Positions 1 to 9,752 of a stretch of 60,973 nucleotides of DNA are shown here, piece by piece. The stretch is taken from contig NZ_ABXW01000044.1 in NCBI RefSeq assembly GCF_000173415.1, positions 1 to 60,973 of the forward strand. The letters run 5' to 3'. Below the pieces are notes generated by a model. That model did not search any database, had not been told where the DNA came from, and saw only the letters and a program-made list of their open reading frames with translations. This stretch comes from Providencia alcalifaciens DSM 30120. GTDB lineage: Bacteria; Pseudomonadota; Gammaproteobacteria; Enterobacterales; Enterobacteriaceae. Both the position numbers and the translations under genes were made by a program. Each line of letters opens with the position of its first letter. Position 1 is the first letter of the stretch.

Positions 1-3000
1 GTCGCCCACCTGAATTTGCCATTTACCGTCTTGATCGGCACTGCTGTGATAGCGTTTGCCGTCAATCTCCAGCGTCACCGTCAACCCTGCTTCGGTCTCC
101 CCGCTGAAGGTTGGCTGAGCCAGATTAGTGAGTGTCAGTGGGGTGTCTTCCGCTAAAGTCGGTGCTTGGGTATCAACGGTGATAACACCAGTTTGTTCGG
201 TATTCGCTTCCCCTAAATTACCCGCGCTATCCTCCACTGCTACACGATAAACATATTGTCCATCCTCTAATGCGCTAGAAATAGGTAGTGTCAAAACCCA
301 GCTACCATTCTCATCCGTTCTTACGGTTTGGCTTATATCTATCGTGTGAGATCCTACCTTGCTAATACTTAATATTACCAATGCAAAAGGTTCGCTTTGA
401 CCTTTAAAAGTGGGTGTCGCAGAGTTTGTTAATACCGTATTTTTAATGACTTGTTCTGATTCATGCCAAACACCTGCCGTCAGCTCAGTTGGTGCCGTTA
501 AATCAATAGTGAACTCACCAGCCATCTCACCACGAATACCTTGCTTAACGTCATTCACTGTAACAATATAGTCATGATGCCCCTCTGCCAGTTCGGAAGT
601 AACCTCGATAAACCAATGACCATTTTGGTCTGATTTTGTTTGGTAGGGTTGAGCCAATTGGTTATCAAAAATTACCCGCACATCCGCATTTGGCTCAGTC
701 ATCCCTCTTAATTTGGGTTTCTGAGTATTGGTAATATTGTCATTTTGCACTCCGGAGTCCGAGTCACTATCCAACCCAACTTCAACTAAAGGTGCAGTTT
801 TGATCTGAATACTGCCGCTGAGACTTTGTGTACTCACCTGCCCTAAAATATCAGTCGCTGTTATCTGATAATCGTAATGGCCATCTTTCAACGCATTCTT
901 ATCCGGCAGTGTAAATAACCAATGACCGGCTGTATCTGCGGTCACTTGGTGTGTTTTCCCATCGATGATGATCGTCACAGTGGCATTCGCTTTCGTTTGT
1001 CCACTCAAGGTCGGTGTATTATCATTCGTTTGATGACCTAAAGATAAAACGTCTTCTAATTCAGCCGTTATCTCTGGGGGTTGGATATCGTAAACCAAAT
1101 TGAAGTTCAGGTGAGTTTCTCGACCGATGAGGTCTTGTGCTGTCACCGTGAATTTAATTTCTTCATCTTGTTTAAGATTAAACGGAATACTTGTTTTAGG
1201 CAGTGAAATACGCCAGTTACCGCCATTATCTGCTTGAGTTGAACCAATCACTTTTCCATTGGCGTCTTTGATTTCAATGTGACTGGCAGATGTCGTTTTC
1301 CCCGTCAAGCTGAGAGCATCGCTATTAAACATTAGCTTACTGTTTTCTGCGGAGGTGAACTGTTTTCCATTGAGTTCAAATTCAACCTTAGGCGGAATAT
1401 CTCGCTCTGCACCACTGAGCACTTTCAGTTCTAATTCATGTTCCGTCTTATTTCCTGCCATATCAAAAGCCGTAATTTTCGCGGGATAGATACCATTCGG
1501 TAAACGGATACTTTCCCCAATCATGGTCTCTTTACCATTAAATTCTTTTAGCTTTGTCGTATGTTTATAAATTTTTCCATTCACTTCGATCATGTAATAA
1601 TCAATATTACCCGTGTACGTAATACGTAATCCGGCATTACTGTTATTCGCAACCCCCGTATCACCATGTAATTCACTGGATTTTATATAGAAATTATCGA
1701 ATTGCGGTGCTGTTGTTAAGATATTTAGCGTGACCTGCCCGATGGCTAATCCGCTGTCCTCTTCCATAAATGTCACAGGATAAGCACCTTCACCATGAAT
1801 CGGGACTTCAAAGCGCCATTCGCCATTAGCATTCATATCAACAGGATAAGATTTCCCATCTATTTTTGCGTACAGCATTGCCCCTGGCTCAACTTTACCT
1901 TTATAGGCAGGTTTTTGATGGCTCGTGTAGTGATTACCGGCAGTACCAGTATCAGTATCCGGGTCTAACCAAATTTTAAAGTCTGATACCGTAACATAAG
2001 AAGAATACGTTCGAATGGAACCGTAAACATCAGTAAATTCAAGGGTAAATGGAGTATCCCCTTTTGGTAATTGAAGTGTATCAGGTAGCTGCACCTCCCA
2101 ATTTTTACGCCCATTTGACAGTGTTAATCCATAACTTTTACCCGCTATTTTAATCACGCCTCTTAGTTCATCGCGGTCAGCACTTCCCGAAATTGTCCCT
2201 TTTAATTTAGGGGAGCGAGAGACACTGAGATAGTTATCATCCATGCCTGTGGAACTCGATATGGCAGCAACTTGGCTAGTAACATGCAACACGCTGTCTT
2301 TAACCTGCATACCCACCTTATCAAATACTTTTTGTGAAACGTGACCTGCTGGCGATGTTGCAATGACAGTAATATTGTTGAGAAGGTAGCCTGAGTCCTT
2401 CACGAGGGTTCCTTCTGGAATACTAAAAGTCCAATGACCTTTCTCATCAATGTTAGTGATTGGAAAGGAAAACTTATGACTCTTTCCGCCGTGTACCCGT
2501 TCGAATTCAAATTTTAGCGTTGAGTTTGGAGAGGCTTCACCTGAGAAATCGGGGGTTAAGTCATTGGTTGATTTCGCACCATCAAACTTACCCGCTTTCC
2601 AAGGTACGTCTAAGCTAATCTCTGATAAATAAGGCGCGTGGCTTTCAATCACTAATTGTGATGTTTTTTCATAAACATTCCCTGCGGCATCCGTGATAAT
2701 GATTTGATAATTTCCAATAAAATCCTTTGGCAATTCTTTGGATAGCTGTAGTGACCATTGACCATGCTTATCCGTTGTGGTTTTTATGGTTTCATTATTC
2801 AATGTCAGTGTGACTTGGCAGCCCACTTCACCTTGTCCAGTAAAGACGGGTTTATGGTGGCTCGTAATGAAATTACCTTTCGTGCCAGTGTCAGTTTCTG
2901 AAGTGAGCTCAATCGTTGATATTGGTAGCATCGAGTCAATGAAAACACTGCCTTGTACATCCAAGCTTCTCCCATTGATAGGATGGGTTGCGGTCACGAT

Positions 3001-5286
3001 ATAGCGATTATTTCCATCCTGTAGTGTTTCGGTCTTGATTTCCCACTTTCCAGTAGTGTGGTCGGCTGTGGTTTCATACCGTTTCCCTCCAATATCAAAA
3101 CTGACTTTCGCCCCTTTAGTCGCCAGCCCTTTAAAACTCAAGATGTTAATGTTCGTAATGTAATCTTCTTTTACGCCACTATCACTACGTTCATCTAACA
3201 TCACTGATAATGTAGGAAGTGGCGCTTCTGATGCACCGTTTCCTAGTGGAACGAAGGTAAACTGTTGTTCGATTGTCGTTTTATTTCCGGCAAGATCCTC
3301 AGCAATAATCCGATAATTATTCTCTTTCCCGACAGCTGCGTTGGTGTCAAAGGTCAAGGACCAATGTCCATTTTCATCGGTATAGGCTGTTTTTGTGGTT
3401 CCTTTAAATTCAGCCGTTATTTTACTTTTTGGTTCAGAGGTGCCGCTGATTTGGGGGCGGATTAAATTTGTTGTTATGCCATCAACCGCATGTTCACTTT
3501 GGCTCGTCGTATCTAGCTTCGCCGTTAACTCAACTTGGGTATCAACGGTCAATGATCCTTTATCTGTCGATGTATTTCCCGCCAGATCGTTAACTGTAAT
3601 CTGATAATCATAAATACCATTGGCTAATACCTGTGGTATCGACCATGTCCACTCACCTGCGGTATCTGCGGTTACTGGATAATCTTGATTTTCAAAGTGA
3701 ATTGTTACCGTTGCATGAGGCTTGGTTTTTCCTATTAGAGTCGGACTCGTATGATTCGTTAGCTGATCGCCTATTAGCCCACTATCTGTAGCAGTACTGA
3801 GCGTTGCATGGCTAGAAGGGTGCGCAGTATCAATATGTATGTTTTCAGTGAATGAAGCTTGATTGCCGGCAATATCCGTTACCGTAACCAAGAATAAATG
3901 ATGCCCATCATGTAATGCTTCAGGCACCGCAAATGACCAATGACCTTGATCATCCGCTTTTGTCGTATAAATTTGCCCAGCAAGATTAATGGTGACAACG
4001 GCTTGTGCGTCTGTTTGCCCTAACAGCACAGGCATAGCCTTATTAGTGATAAAATTATCCGTATTTTCTAAATATGTTGTGGCATCTGGTAACGTCGTTT
4101 TGATCGTAACCACGCCATGGATTGTTTGGCTGTTATCGGCTTTATCTACCGCAGTCACTTGATAGGTTAACTCGCCTTCAGGCAATGCTTGCGCTACCGT
4201 AATCCGCCATTCCCCCTGCTCGTTCGCGGCTGTAGATAAATGTTGTCCGGCGATCACTAATGTAATCACACTCTTGGGCTCAGTTTTCCCCATGAATGTG
4301 GGCAGTGTTTGATGAGTGATAGCATCATTATCCACCCCACTATCTGAATAGCTTGCTAAATGAACAGTCACCTCAGGTAGCGTGGTATCAATGATTATAT
4401 TTCCTTCCACAATCACAGGCTTATCGTCAGCACGAGATGCCACTAACTGATACTCATAAGCATCATCGGGTAATGCCGTATTGATTGATAACGACCAATT
4501 CCCTTCTTGATCTGCGTTAATCGGATATTTTTTGCCTGCAATTTCTAGATATGCCGTTGCATCAAGTGACACTTTCCCAATAAATGTCGGGGTATTTACT
4601 TTGGTTATCTGAACGCTCGAAATATCAGAATTCGTTGTGTCATCGAGCCGACCTTGAATAAAGATATTGGTTTTTAAAGGCGTAACCACATCCTTAGCCT
4701 TATTGACGGATGATGGTGTTGATGATGGTGTTGACGGTGAGGGAATGGTTGAAGAGGCTGGAGAGGACAAATCATTTTTTGTGATATCTATTTTAGTATC
4801 TTCAGCTTTAGTTTTTTGATTTAATTCATTTTTTGCTTGATTTAACTTTGTTAACGATGAACTTAATTGCTCTTTTTTTTCTTCATTTGACGATTCTAAC
4901 GTGCGAACCGTTTCAGAGAGAGCCTTATTTTTTTGTTGTAATTCGGCAAGTGTCTCTTCGAATCGCTGCTCAGCATCGCCTTCTTCATTGTTCTGTTTTT
5001 TTTGTTCTACCGCGTCGACCTCCACCGTGTCGCTGACAAATTGTTCCTTAATATAAACAGCATCGGCTCCCACATTCATCGATATTGATGACAAAATCTC
5101 ATCTTGGGTAAGCACAACCCCCTGCTCTGTGGATAAAACGACATCACCTAAAATGACATCCGATAAACCATTTTTTAATATTTCTGTTTTTCCATCGGGG
5201 GTTGTAATAATAAGGTCTAATCCTTGAACCTTAAAGTTTTTTACTTGAATCGTATTTATGTTATTTGAATTCATTGAGCTAGCCAT
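1..5286 (-). CDS. Giant Ig-like-repeat adhesin, SiiE/BapA-type type I secretion substrate (3' end outside window)
   Basis: An open minus-strand frame runs from an ATG at 5286 to the window edge, so at least 1762 residues are present and the C-terminus is missing. Residues about 10-80 look like the N-terminal prefix domain of giant T1SS adhesins (DLIITTPDGKTEIL). Residues about 92-165 are a charged coiled coil, followed by a Ser/Pro/Thr linker (about 174-194). About 16 bacterial Ig-like repeats of 95-113 residues follow, each with a G-x-W strand (for example EGNWSLS, GHWSFAV, GKWQIQV) and a D-x-AGN-like end. There is no Sec signal peptide, as expected for a protein with a C-terminal T1SS signal. 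It is divergent from a dedicated secretion operon, which implies the adhesin is its substrate. The order prefix, coiled coil, then Ig repeats resembles Salmonella SiiE. Family is fairly sure; binding target is unknown. Confidence 0.85.
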   Translation of the reverse strand, partial: MASSMNSNNINTIQVKNFKVQGLDLIITTPDGKTEILKNGLSDVILGDVVLSTEQGVVLTQDEILSSISMNVGADAVYIKEQFVSDTVEVDAVEQKKQNNEEGDAEQRFEETLAELQQKNKALSETVRTLESSNEEKKEQLSSSLTKLNQAKNELNQKTKAEDTKIDITKNDLSSPASSTIPSPSTPSSTPSSVNKAKDVVTPLKTNIFIQGRLDDTTNSDISSVQITKVNTPTFIGKVSLDATAYLEIAGKKYPINADQEGNWSLSINTALPDDAYEYQLVASRADDKPVIVEGNIIIDTTLPEVTVHLASYSDSGVDNDAITHQTLPTFMGKTEPKSVITLVIAGQHLSTAANEQGEWRITVAQALPEGELTYQVTAVDKADNSQTIHGVVTIKTTLPDATTYLENTDNFITNKAMPVLLGQTDAQAVVTINLAGQIYTTKADDQGHWSFAVPEALHDGHHLFLVTVTDIAGNQASFTENIHIDTAHPSSHATLSTATDSGLIGDQLTNHTSPTLIGKTKPHATVTIHFENQDYPVTADTAGEWTWSIPQVLANGIYDYQITVNDLAGNTSTDKGSLTVDTQVELTAKLDTTSQSEHAVDGITTNLIRPQISGTSEPKSKITAEFKGTTKTAYTDENGHWSLTFDTNAAVGKENNYRIIAEDLAGNKTTIEQQFTFVPLGNGASEAPLPTLSVMLDERSDSGVKEDYITNINILSFKGLATKGAKVSFDIGGKRYETTADHTTGKWEIKTETLQDGNNRYIVTATHPINGRSLDVQGSVFIDSMLPISTIELTSETDTGTKGNFITSHHKPVFTGQGEVGCQVTLTLNNETIKTTTDKHGQWSLQLSKELPKDFIGNYQIIITDAAGNVYEKTSQLVIESHAPYLSEISLDVPWKAGKFDGAKSTNDLTPDFSGEASPNSTLKFEFERVHGGKSHKFSFPITNIDEKGHWTFSIPEGTLVKDSGYLLNNITVIATSPAGHVSQKVFDKVGMQVKDSVLHVTSQVAAISSSTGMDDNYLSVSRSPKLKGTISGSADRDELRGVIKIAGKSYGLTLSNGRKNWEVQLPDTLQLPKGDTPFTLEFTDVYGSIRTYSSYVTVSDFKIWLDPDTDTGTAGNHYTSHQKPAYKGKVEPGAMLYAKIDGKSYPVDMNANGEWRFEVPIHGEGAYPVTFMEEDSGLAIGQVTLNILTTAPQFDNFYIKSSELHGDTGVANNSNAGLRITYTGNIDYYMIEVNGKIYKHTTKLKEFNGKETMIGESIRLPNGIYPAKITAFDMAGNKTEHELELKVLSGAERDIPPKVEFELNGKQFTSAENSKLMFNSDALSLTGKTTSASHIEIKDANGKVIGSTQADNGGNWRISLPKTSIPFNLKQDEEIKFTVTAQDLIGRETHLNFNLVYDIQPPEITAELEDVLSLGHQTNDNTPTLSGQTKANATVTIIIDGKTHQVTADTAGHWLFTLPDKNALKDGHYDYQITATDILGQVSTQSLSGSIQIKTAPLVEVGLDSDSDSGVQNDNITNTQKPKLRGMTEPNADVRVIFDNQLAQPYQTKSDQNGHWFIEVTSELAEGHHDYIVTVNDVKQGIRGEMAGEFTIDLTAPTELTAGVWHESEQVIKNTVLTNSATPTFKGQSEPFALVILSISKVGSHTIDISQTVRTDENGSWVLTLPISSALEDGQYVYRVAVEDSAGNLGEANTEQTGVITVDTQAPTLAEDTPLTLTNLAQPTFSGETEAGLTVTLEIDGKRYHSSADQDGKWQIQVGD

Positions 5287-5483
5287 TTAAAAGATATTAA
5301 TGTGATTAATTAGATGCCAATTAGCAATTTTCATAAATCGCATTATATCTATTTTAAACCTAATTAAATCATGCAAAGCATATCGTGAACTCAGAACCTA
5401 TATTTATGAACTTAAAACCAGATGTGTCAAAATTAATTATAATTATAATACCTGACATGAATTTATTTTAAAGAAAACAAAAA
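5287..5483. promoter_or_regulatory. Divergent promoter region between the adhesin and the secretion operon
   Basis: This 197-base AT-rich gap separates the giant adhesin from the divergent secretion operon and must hold both promoters. TATAAT-like stretches occur around 5437-5452 (TTATAATTATAATACC). No strong Shine-Dalgarno sequence is visible before the adhesin start; AAAGAAAAC precedes the SiiA-like start. No clear operator dyad was recognised. Confidence 0.45.
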
Positions 5484-5939
5484 ATGGAAGAAGACTATGA
5501 TGGCTCAGATGAAGAGCTAGCACCTATGGTAGATGGATTAAGCGGAACACTTTGTATTATTATCTTAGTATCAATGGTATTTATTTTCAGTGGTTTAAAA
5601 ACTGCAAGCACGTATATTAATTATGGGGAGTTGAAGTTTGAACATGTAGAGATCGATATATCAAACCGAGTTCTTTATTTCAAAGGCGGAATAAACCTTT
5701 CTGATGAAAAGATCGATTTATTAGCAAAAGAATTCAATGAGAATGATAAAAACAGCATTATTTTACATGGTTATATAGATAAAAACATCAAAAACAGTCA
5801 AGAAAAAAACACCTATAACTTACTTTATGTAGCATCAATCATTAAAAATCTTGGTCGCAATAAAAAAGTCATTCTAAAAAAAGGAACGAATGAAATTTGC
5901 CCAGGATGGAATTCATGTATCTATTGGGAATACAAATAA
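5484..5939 (+). CDS. SiiA-like proton-channel subunit (one membrane helix, periplasmic domain)
   Basis: This 151-residue protein has an acidic N-terminus and one membrane helix at about residues 18-38. A single Asp (D17, in APMVDGLSG) lies at the start of the helix, the position used for proton conduction in MotB/ExbD/TolR-type proteins and in SPI-4 SiiA. The rest is a small periplasmic domain with a beta-helix-beta pattern, shorter than the peptidoglycan-binding part of Salmonella SiiA (about 210 residues). Its stop codon directly abuts the ATG of the MotA/ExbB-like gene, the usual pairing for such channels. The inferred role is to couple the proton motive force to release or activity of the giant adhesin. 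The match to SiiA is by architecture and position, not by strong sequence identity. Confidence 0.65.
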   Translation: MEEDYDGSDEELAPMVDGLSGTLCIIILVSMVFIFSGLKTASTYINYGELKFEHVEIDISNRVLYFKGGINLSDEKIDLLAKEFNENDKNSIILHGYIDKNIKNSQEKNTYNLLYVASIIKNLGRNKKVILKKGTNEICPGWNSCIYWEYK

Positions 5940-6797
5940 ATGTACTATATCGGACTATTTCTTTACCTTATTACCTTTCTTGCATGCTGGCTAATCACTG
6001 GAATAAAAGACATGATACAGCAATGTATCCTACTTGCTCCTGAAATAAGCTATACCATGATTGGTATTTATATTTATCCATTGGCTATTTTCTTATGCCA
6101 CAAGATCCTTAAAAAGAAATCACAAAAAAATTATATTTTTCTCGCTAATCAAACAAAATTATCAGCCTCGGTAACCGTATCCTTAGGTTTAGTCGGAACA
6201 TTTATTGGTTTAACTGGAATGATAACGGCAATATCGGCATCTCTTGCTGGAGAAGGTGATGTAGCAGAAAAAATGAATGCGATGATTTCATCAATTTCCA
6301 TGGCTTTAGACTCTATGTCATTTGCCTTTTTGACCTCTATTTTAGGTGTCTCAATTTCTGTTTTACTGTTAGTTAGCTTAAATTTCTTCCAATTCTTTTA
6401 CATTAAAGATCAAAGCAAACATTCACAGCCTAATTTTGAAGAACTCAATGATATTCATAAAACCCTGTTTTCTCTGCAAGCCGTAAATGTAGGCATTGCC
6501 CAAAAGTTCGTATCAGTCTCAGAAGATAACCAATTAGCGACAGAAATTTCTAATACACTCAAAGAACTAACAAAAATAACAACAGCGAACTTACAAACAT
6601 TAGTTACGATGAAAGATGCACAAAATGATTGGTATATAAAATATGACATGCATTTATTAGAAGAGAAAAAAAGCAGACTGTTGAATAATGAAAAAATAGA
6701 GAAAGAAATTTTAGAAGTAAAAAATTCTATTCAATGGATAAAATCCAAAGCCTTAGAAAGCAAGAAAAAATTAATATCATTATTATCAGTGGAATAG
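5940..6797 (+). CDS. SiiB-like MotA/TolQ/ExbB-family proton-channel protein
   Basis: A 285-residue inner-membrane protein. Two N-terminal hydrophobic segments (about 1-20 and 37-57) are followed by a MotA/TolQ/ExbB channel core at about residues 75-155, with GLVGTFIGLTGMI and the second core helix FAFLTSILGVSISVLLL. The C-terminal 110 residues are polar, probably cytoplasmic and helical. The start codon immediately follows the stop of the SiiA-like gene, and the TolC-like gene begins 4 bases after its end, so one operon with translational coupling is likely. In Salmonella SPI-4, SiiA and SiiB form a proton channel that controls SiiE-mediated adhesion; the same role is inferred here. SiiB of Salmonella is longer, so this is a compact version or a distinct subfamily. 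Confidence 0.7.
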   Translation: MYYIGLFLYLITFLACWLITGIKDMIQQCILLAPEISYTMIGIYIYPLAIFLCHKILKKKSQKNYIFLANQTKLSASVTVSLGLVGTFIGLTGMITAISASLAGEGDVAEKMNAMISSISMALDSMSFAFLTSILGVSISVLLLVSLNFFQFFYIKDQSKHSQPNFEELNDIHKTLFSLQAVNVGIAQKFVSVSEDNQLATEISNTLKELTKITTANLQTLVTMKDAQNDWYIKYDMHLLEEKKSRLLNNEKIEKEILEVKNSIQWIKSKALESKKKLISLLSVE

Positions 6798-6801
6798 TTA
6801 C

Positions 6802-8034
6802 ATGCGTATATCTTATATTGTCTTAGGCTTATCACTTGGATTGATTTTAATCAACACCTGTTTAGCGAATAAAAAAGAAGATGGTTTCGAATCATTTATG
6901 AATAGAGTACTAGATAATTCTAATCCTATTAAAATAAAAATGTTAGAACTAGAATCTGAAGGGTATAAAGCAAAACAGACCGATTACTTTTATTTACCTA
7001 AAGTGAGTGCGACAAGCAAGTTGAAACATGGCGATGCTAATGTAAACAGTAGCTTGACGGCAACATCTCTTATTTATGATAGTGCGTTAAATCATCGATT
7101 TAATGAAAAAGAGCTGAAACTAAAAGTTTCACAATTGAATTTAAATAAAGAGAAAGACGATTTATATGCATCGATTACAAATAATCTTCTTAGCATTTAT
7201 TTTCTTAACGAATTAACTAAAAAAACGGCTAATTTAAACAAAAACTCAAAAGAAATTTTTGATTTAATTGATCGTCGTTACAAAAATGGTGTTGCTAAAT
7301 CCAGTGACTTAGAGCAAGCAATGCTACTAATGCAACGCATAGATATTGAGCAAAAAAATATTGAAAAAGAGATAATGCAATATAAATCCAATATTGAACT
7401 CATTTCCGGATTAGATTATCCAGTCAATGGCGTTAGTTTACCCAAAAATTTTATTAAAAATATACATAACATTAAAATTCAAAATGACCAAAGTATTCAA
7501 AATAACATTGAATATAATATATTGAAAATACAAGCAAATGTAATCAAGGAAAACGCTCAACAGCAAGATCCTTTTTTTAATGTGAATTTAATAGCTGAAG
7601 AACGATATTTAAATCAAAGTAGAAACCATAGCGAATCATATGTCGGCGTCGAGCTAAAGTTAAATATTTTTGATATTGATAAAAAATTGAATGAGTTATC
7701 CCAATTGAAACTCTATGAGGCCGCAAAGGGGAAAGTCGATTATAAACACAGTGAAATGACAGCCAAAGTCAAAAATTTAAACATCATTGCGACGTCGAAT
7801 GAAATTGAGATAAATAACTTAAAAAATCAGAGAGATACATTATCTTCTATGATAAAAAGTCAAGAACGTGAGTATGATATCTCTCAATCTTCATTCTATG
7901 AAATGGTTAACACTTTATTTGACATGTTGACCATTGAAAGAAGAATCACTGAATCAATGATCGCTGATATGAAAAATAAAATGGAATACATCCAATTAAC
8001 AGGGAAGCTCGCTGAAATTGAAAATCCATCTTAA
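6802..8034 (+). CDS. TolC-like outer-membrane factor of the type I secretion system (SiiC-like)
   Basis: A 410-residue protein with a Sec signal peptide (about residues 1-22, LGLSLGLILINTCLA). Long amphipathic helical stretches rich in Lys, Asn, Glu and Leu follow, as in the alpha-barrel of TolC-family proteins; NGVAKSSDLEQA resembles the conserved family motif (xGxxxxxDxxxA). The protein is somewhat shorter than TolC, and its C-terminal repeat half is divergent. It is expected to form the trimeric outer-membrane exit duct for the giant adhesin, docking onto the downstream membrane-fusion protein. The last 17 bases overlap the next gene. The gene is about 30% G+C, clearly lower than the core genes to the right. 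Confidence 0.8.
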   Translation: MRISYIVLGLSLGLILINTCLANKKEDGFESFMNRVLDNSNPIKIKMLELESEGYKAKQTDYFYLPKVSATSKLKHGDANVNSSLTATSLIYDSALNHRFNEKELKLKVSQLNLNKEKDDLYASITNNLLSIYFLNELTKKTANLNKNSKEIFDLIDRRYKNGVAKSSDLEQAMLLMQRIDIEQKNIEKEIMQYKSNIELISGLDYPVNGVSLPKNFIKNIHNIKIQNDQSIQNNIEYNILKIQANVIKENAQQQDPFFNVNLIAEERYLNQSRNHSESYVGVELKLNIFDIDKKLNELSQLKLYEAAKGKVDYKHSEMTAKVKNLNIIATSNEIEINNLKNQRDTLSSMIKSQEREYDISQSSFYEMVNTLFDMLTIERRITESMIADMKNKMEYIQLTGKLAEIENPS

Positions 8035-9268
8035 CTATCTAAAAAAAATTCCTAAAAAGATAAAAATTGTCTTTGCTCTTACCATCATTTTTTGGGGATA
8101 TATTTTTCTTGCTGAAATTGATGTTTCATCCCCAGGTGATGGCGTCATTTCAGGCTTATCTAACAAGCTAGAGATAATCAGTCCAGCATCAGGATTTATC
8201 AACCAATTTAAGATTAAAACCGGTGATCATATAGAAAAAAATCAAATTCTATTTTCTTATACAAACTTAGATGTTTTTCATCAAGAAAAAACGCTGTCTA
8301 ACTTAGTCAATTTTGCTAATGAACGCATTGATGATTTAGAGGAGAACAAAAAGTTATTAAATGGGCTTATTAATGGTCTAATCAATAATGAAGATGAATT
8401 TCAGTATATGGCAAAAAATGACAGAAGCAAAACCCTCAGTGCGTATAAAGAGTTATCTGAGCATATGCTTTTAATCATGGAAACCAATAACTTACAAGCA
8501 CAATATTTAGCGCAGAACAAAGAGCTTACTGAGCTTCAAAATCAAATAAAAATTCTAAAAAGAAAGGAGGTGCTTTTAAATAATGCGAGAGCACCCGAGC
8601 TTGAAAAATTGAATAACAATACGGAAGTTAGCCGGACATTAGCACTGATCAATTCAGGTGAATTAACTGCTCAAAAATTAATACGTGAAATTTCTTTATT
8701 GGAAAAAAAGCACAAAACACGATTAATTAGTGAAATACAAGAAAATGAAGAGCAACTCAATCGCTTGAAAAAAGAAAAATTAGAAAATAGTGGTCAAATT
8801 GAATTACTAAGAAATAAAATCAGGGCAAACAGTGTTGTTTCACCCACTGATGGCATTATTCTGAGTATAGAAAAAGAGTTAGAACAAGGTTCATACGTTG
8901 AAGCTTCTAACCTAGTTATGGTCATAAAAAAACAACAAGATACGCGGGTTATCGACGCTAAAGTATATGCAAAATATCGCCCTTTTATTGCGGTTGAATT
9001 ACCGGTAAAAATTGTCGTTAACTCTCCTGGATTTAAAAAAATAATCCATGGGAAAGTGTCAAAAATTAGTGCCGACTCATTTTCTGATAAAGATAGAATG
9101 ACTCAAGAGCGCTTTTATTCTGTACAAATCACGCCAAATCAAGATTCGGTCATTGAACCGGAACATGATGGGTTACCCGTAATGATATATATTTCTAGTA
9201 AGAAAATTTCAGTATTAAATTATCTAACGGCACTCATTGGCGATAATATTTCATTTAACGTTTGGTAA
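8018..9268 (+). CDS. Membrane-fusion (periplasmic adaptor) protein of the type I secretion system (SiiD-like)
   Basis: A 416-residue HlyD-family adaptor. A short cytoplasmic N-terminus precedes one membrane helix (about residues 17-35, IVFALTIIFWGYIFLAEID). Split lipoyl-like halves follow (SPASGFINQFKIKTGDHIEKN near residue 50 and SPTDGIILSIEKELEQG near residue 275), separated by a long coiled-coil hairpin. A beta-barrel domain ends the protein. It should bridge the inner-membrane ABC exporter and the TolC-like duct. The start used is TTG inside the end of the upstream gene, with AGGGAAG about 10 bases upstream; no later ATG precedes the membrane helix. Length matches SPI-4 SiiD (about 425 residues). 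Confidence 0.82.
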   Translation: MKIHLNYLKKIPKKIKIVFALTIIFWGYIFLAEIDVSSPGDGVISGLSNKLEIISPASGFINQFKIKTGDHIEKNQILFSYTNLDVFHQEKTLSNLVNFANERIDDLEENKKLLNGLINGLINNEDEFQYMAKNDRSKTLSAYKELSEHMLLIMETNNLQAQYLAQNKELTELQNQIKILKRKEVLLNNARAPELEKLNNNTEVSRTLALINSGELTAQKLIREISLLEKKHKTRLISEIQENEEQLNRLKKEKLENSGQIELLRNKIRANSVVSPTDGIILSIEKELEQGSYVEASNLVMVIKKQQDTRVIDAKVYAKYRPFIAVELPVKIVVNSPGFKKIIHGKVSKISADSFSDKDRMTQERFYSVQITPNQDSVIEPEHDGLPVMIYISSKKISVLNYLTALIGDNISFNVW

Positions 9269-9272
9269 CGAT

Positions 9273-9752
9273 ATGTTAGGTTTTGTCTCCGCGCTTTCCG
9301 CGTCAGTTTCCGTCATGATTTTATTAATGGCCGTTCTTTTAGCGAATGTCATGTCTAGTGCTATGGATATGGAAGAAAATAAAAATAAAGCAAAAATATT
9401 GGGCATTGAAGATAATGGTGGTGAAAGTAAAGATATAAATAAAAATAAAAACATTCACAACACAATGAAATCATTAACTTTCAATTACGAAATACTCAAT
9501 ACGATTGATTATAATAAAATTAAAAGTATTGAAATCTATTGTAGCTATGGGAATAACCTAACACTTGATACTGCACTAACTTATACGGTTTACAATACTG
9601 TTTATCTAAAAAAGAACATTCCTCAAATAAGCATAAAGGCACTCAAGCCCGCTGAAGATAAGAATGGATTAAACAGTTGTTTCCTCAAGGGAAAAGAGAA
9701 AGAAAGTGAAAAAAAACAATCTAAACAATATCATTTTTATATACTTCAATGA
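9273..9752 (+). CDS. Unrecognised single-membrane-helix protein within the Sii-like operon
   Basis: A 159-residue protein whose family I do not recognise. The ATG at 9273 is preferred because the membrane helix (about residues 8-28, ASVSVMILLMAVLLANVM) follows at once; a TTG at 9237 would add 12 residues inside the upstream gene. A Lys/Asn/Glu-rich linker (about 32-65) leads to a small C-terminal domain of alternating strands and helices with two Cys (in IYCSYG and NSCFLKG). The plan of one N-terminal helix plus a small extracytoplasmic domain resembles the SiiA-like subunit, but no helix-entry Asp is seen. It lies between the adaptor and ABC genes; in Salmonella SPI-4, siiE sits between siiD and siiF. 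It may be a secretion accessory factor or a second stator-like subunit; this is inference only. Confidence 0.7.
   Translation: MLGFVSALSASVSVMILLMAVLLANVMSSAMDMEENKNKAKILGIEDNGGESKDINKNKNIHNTMKSLTFNYEILNTIDYNKIKSIEIYCSYGNNLTLDTALTYTVYNTVYLKKNIPQISIKALKPAEDKNGLNSCFLKGKEKESEKKQSKQYHFYILQ

Noticed and set aside
2777-3604. Three short plus-strand frames opposite the giant adhesin gene
   Set aside because: They are antisense to a continuous repeat-coding frame, have no ribosome sites and mirror the Ig repeats.
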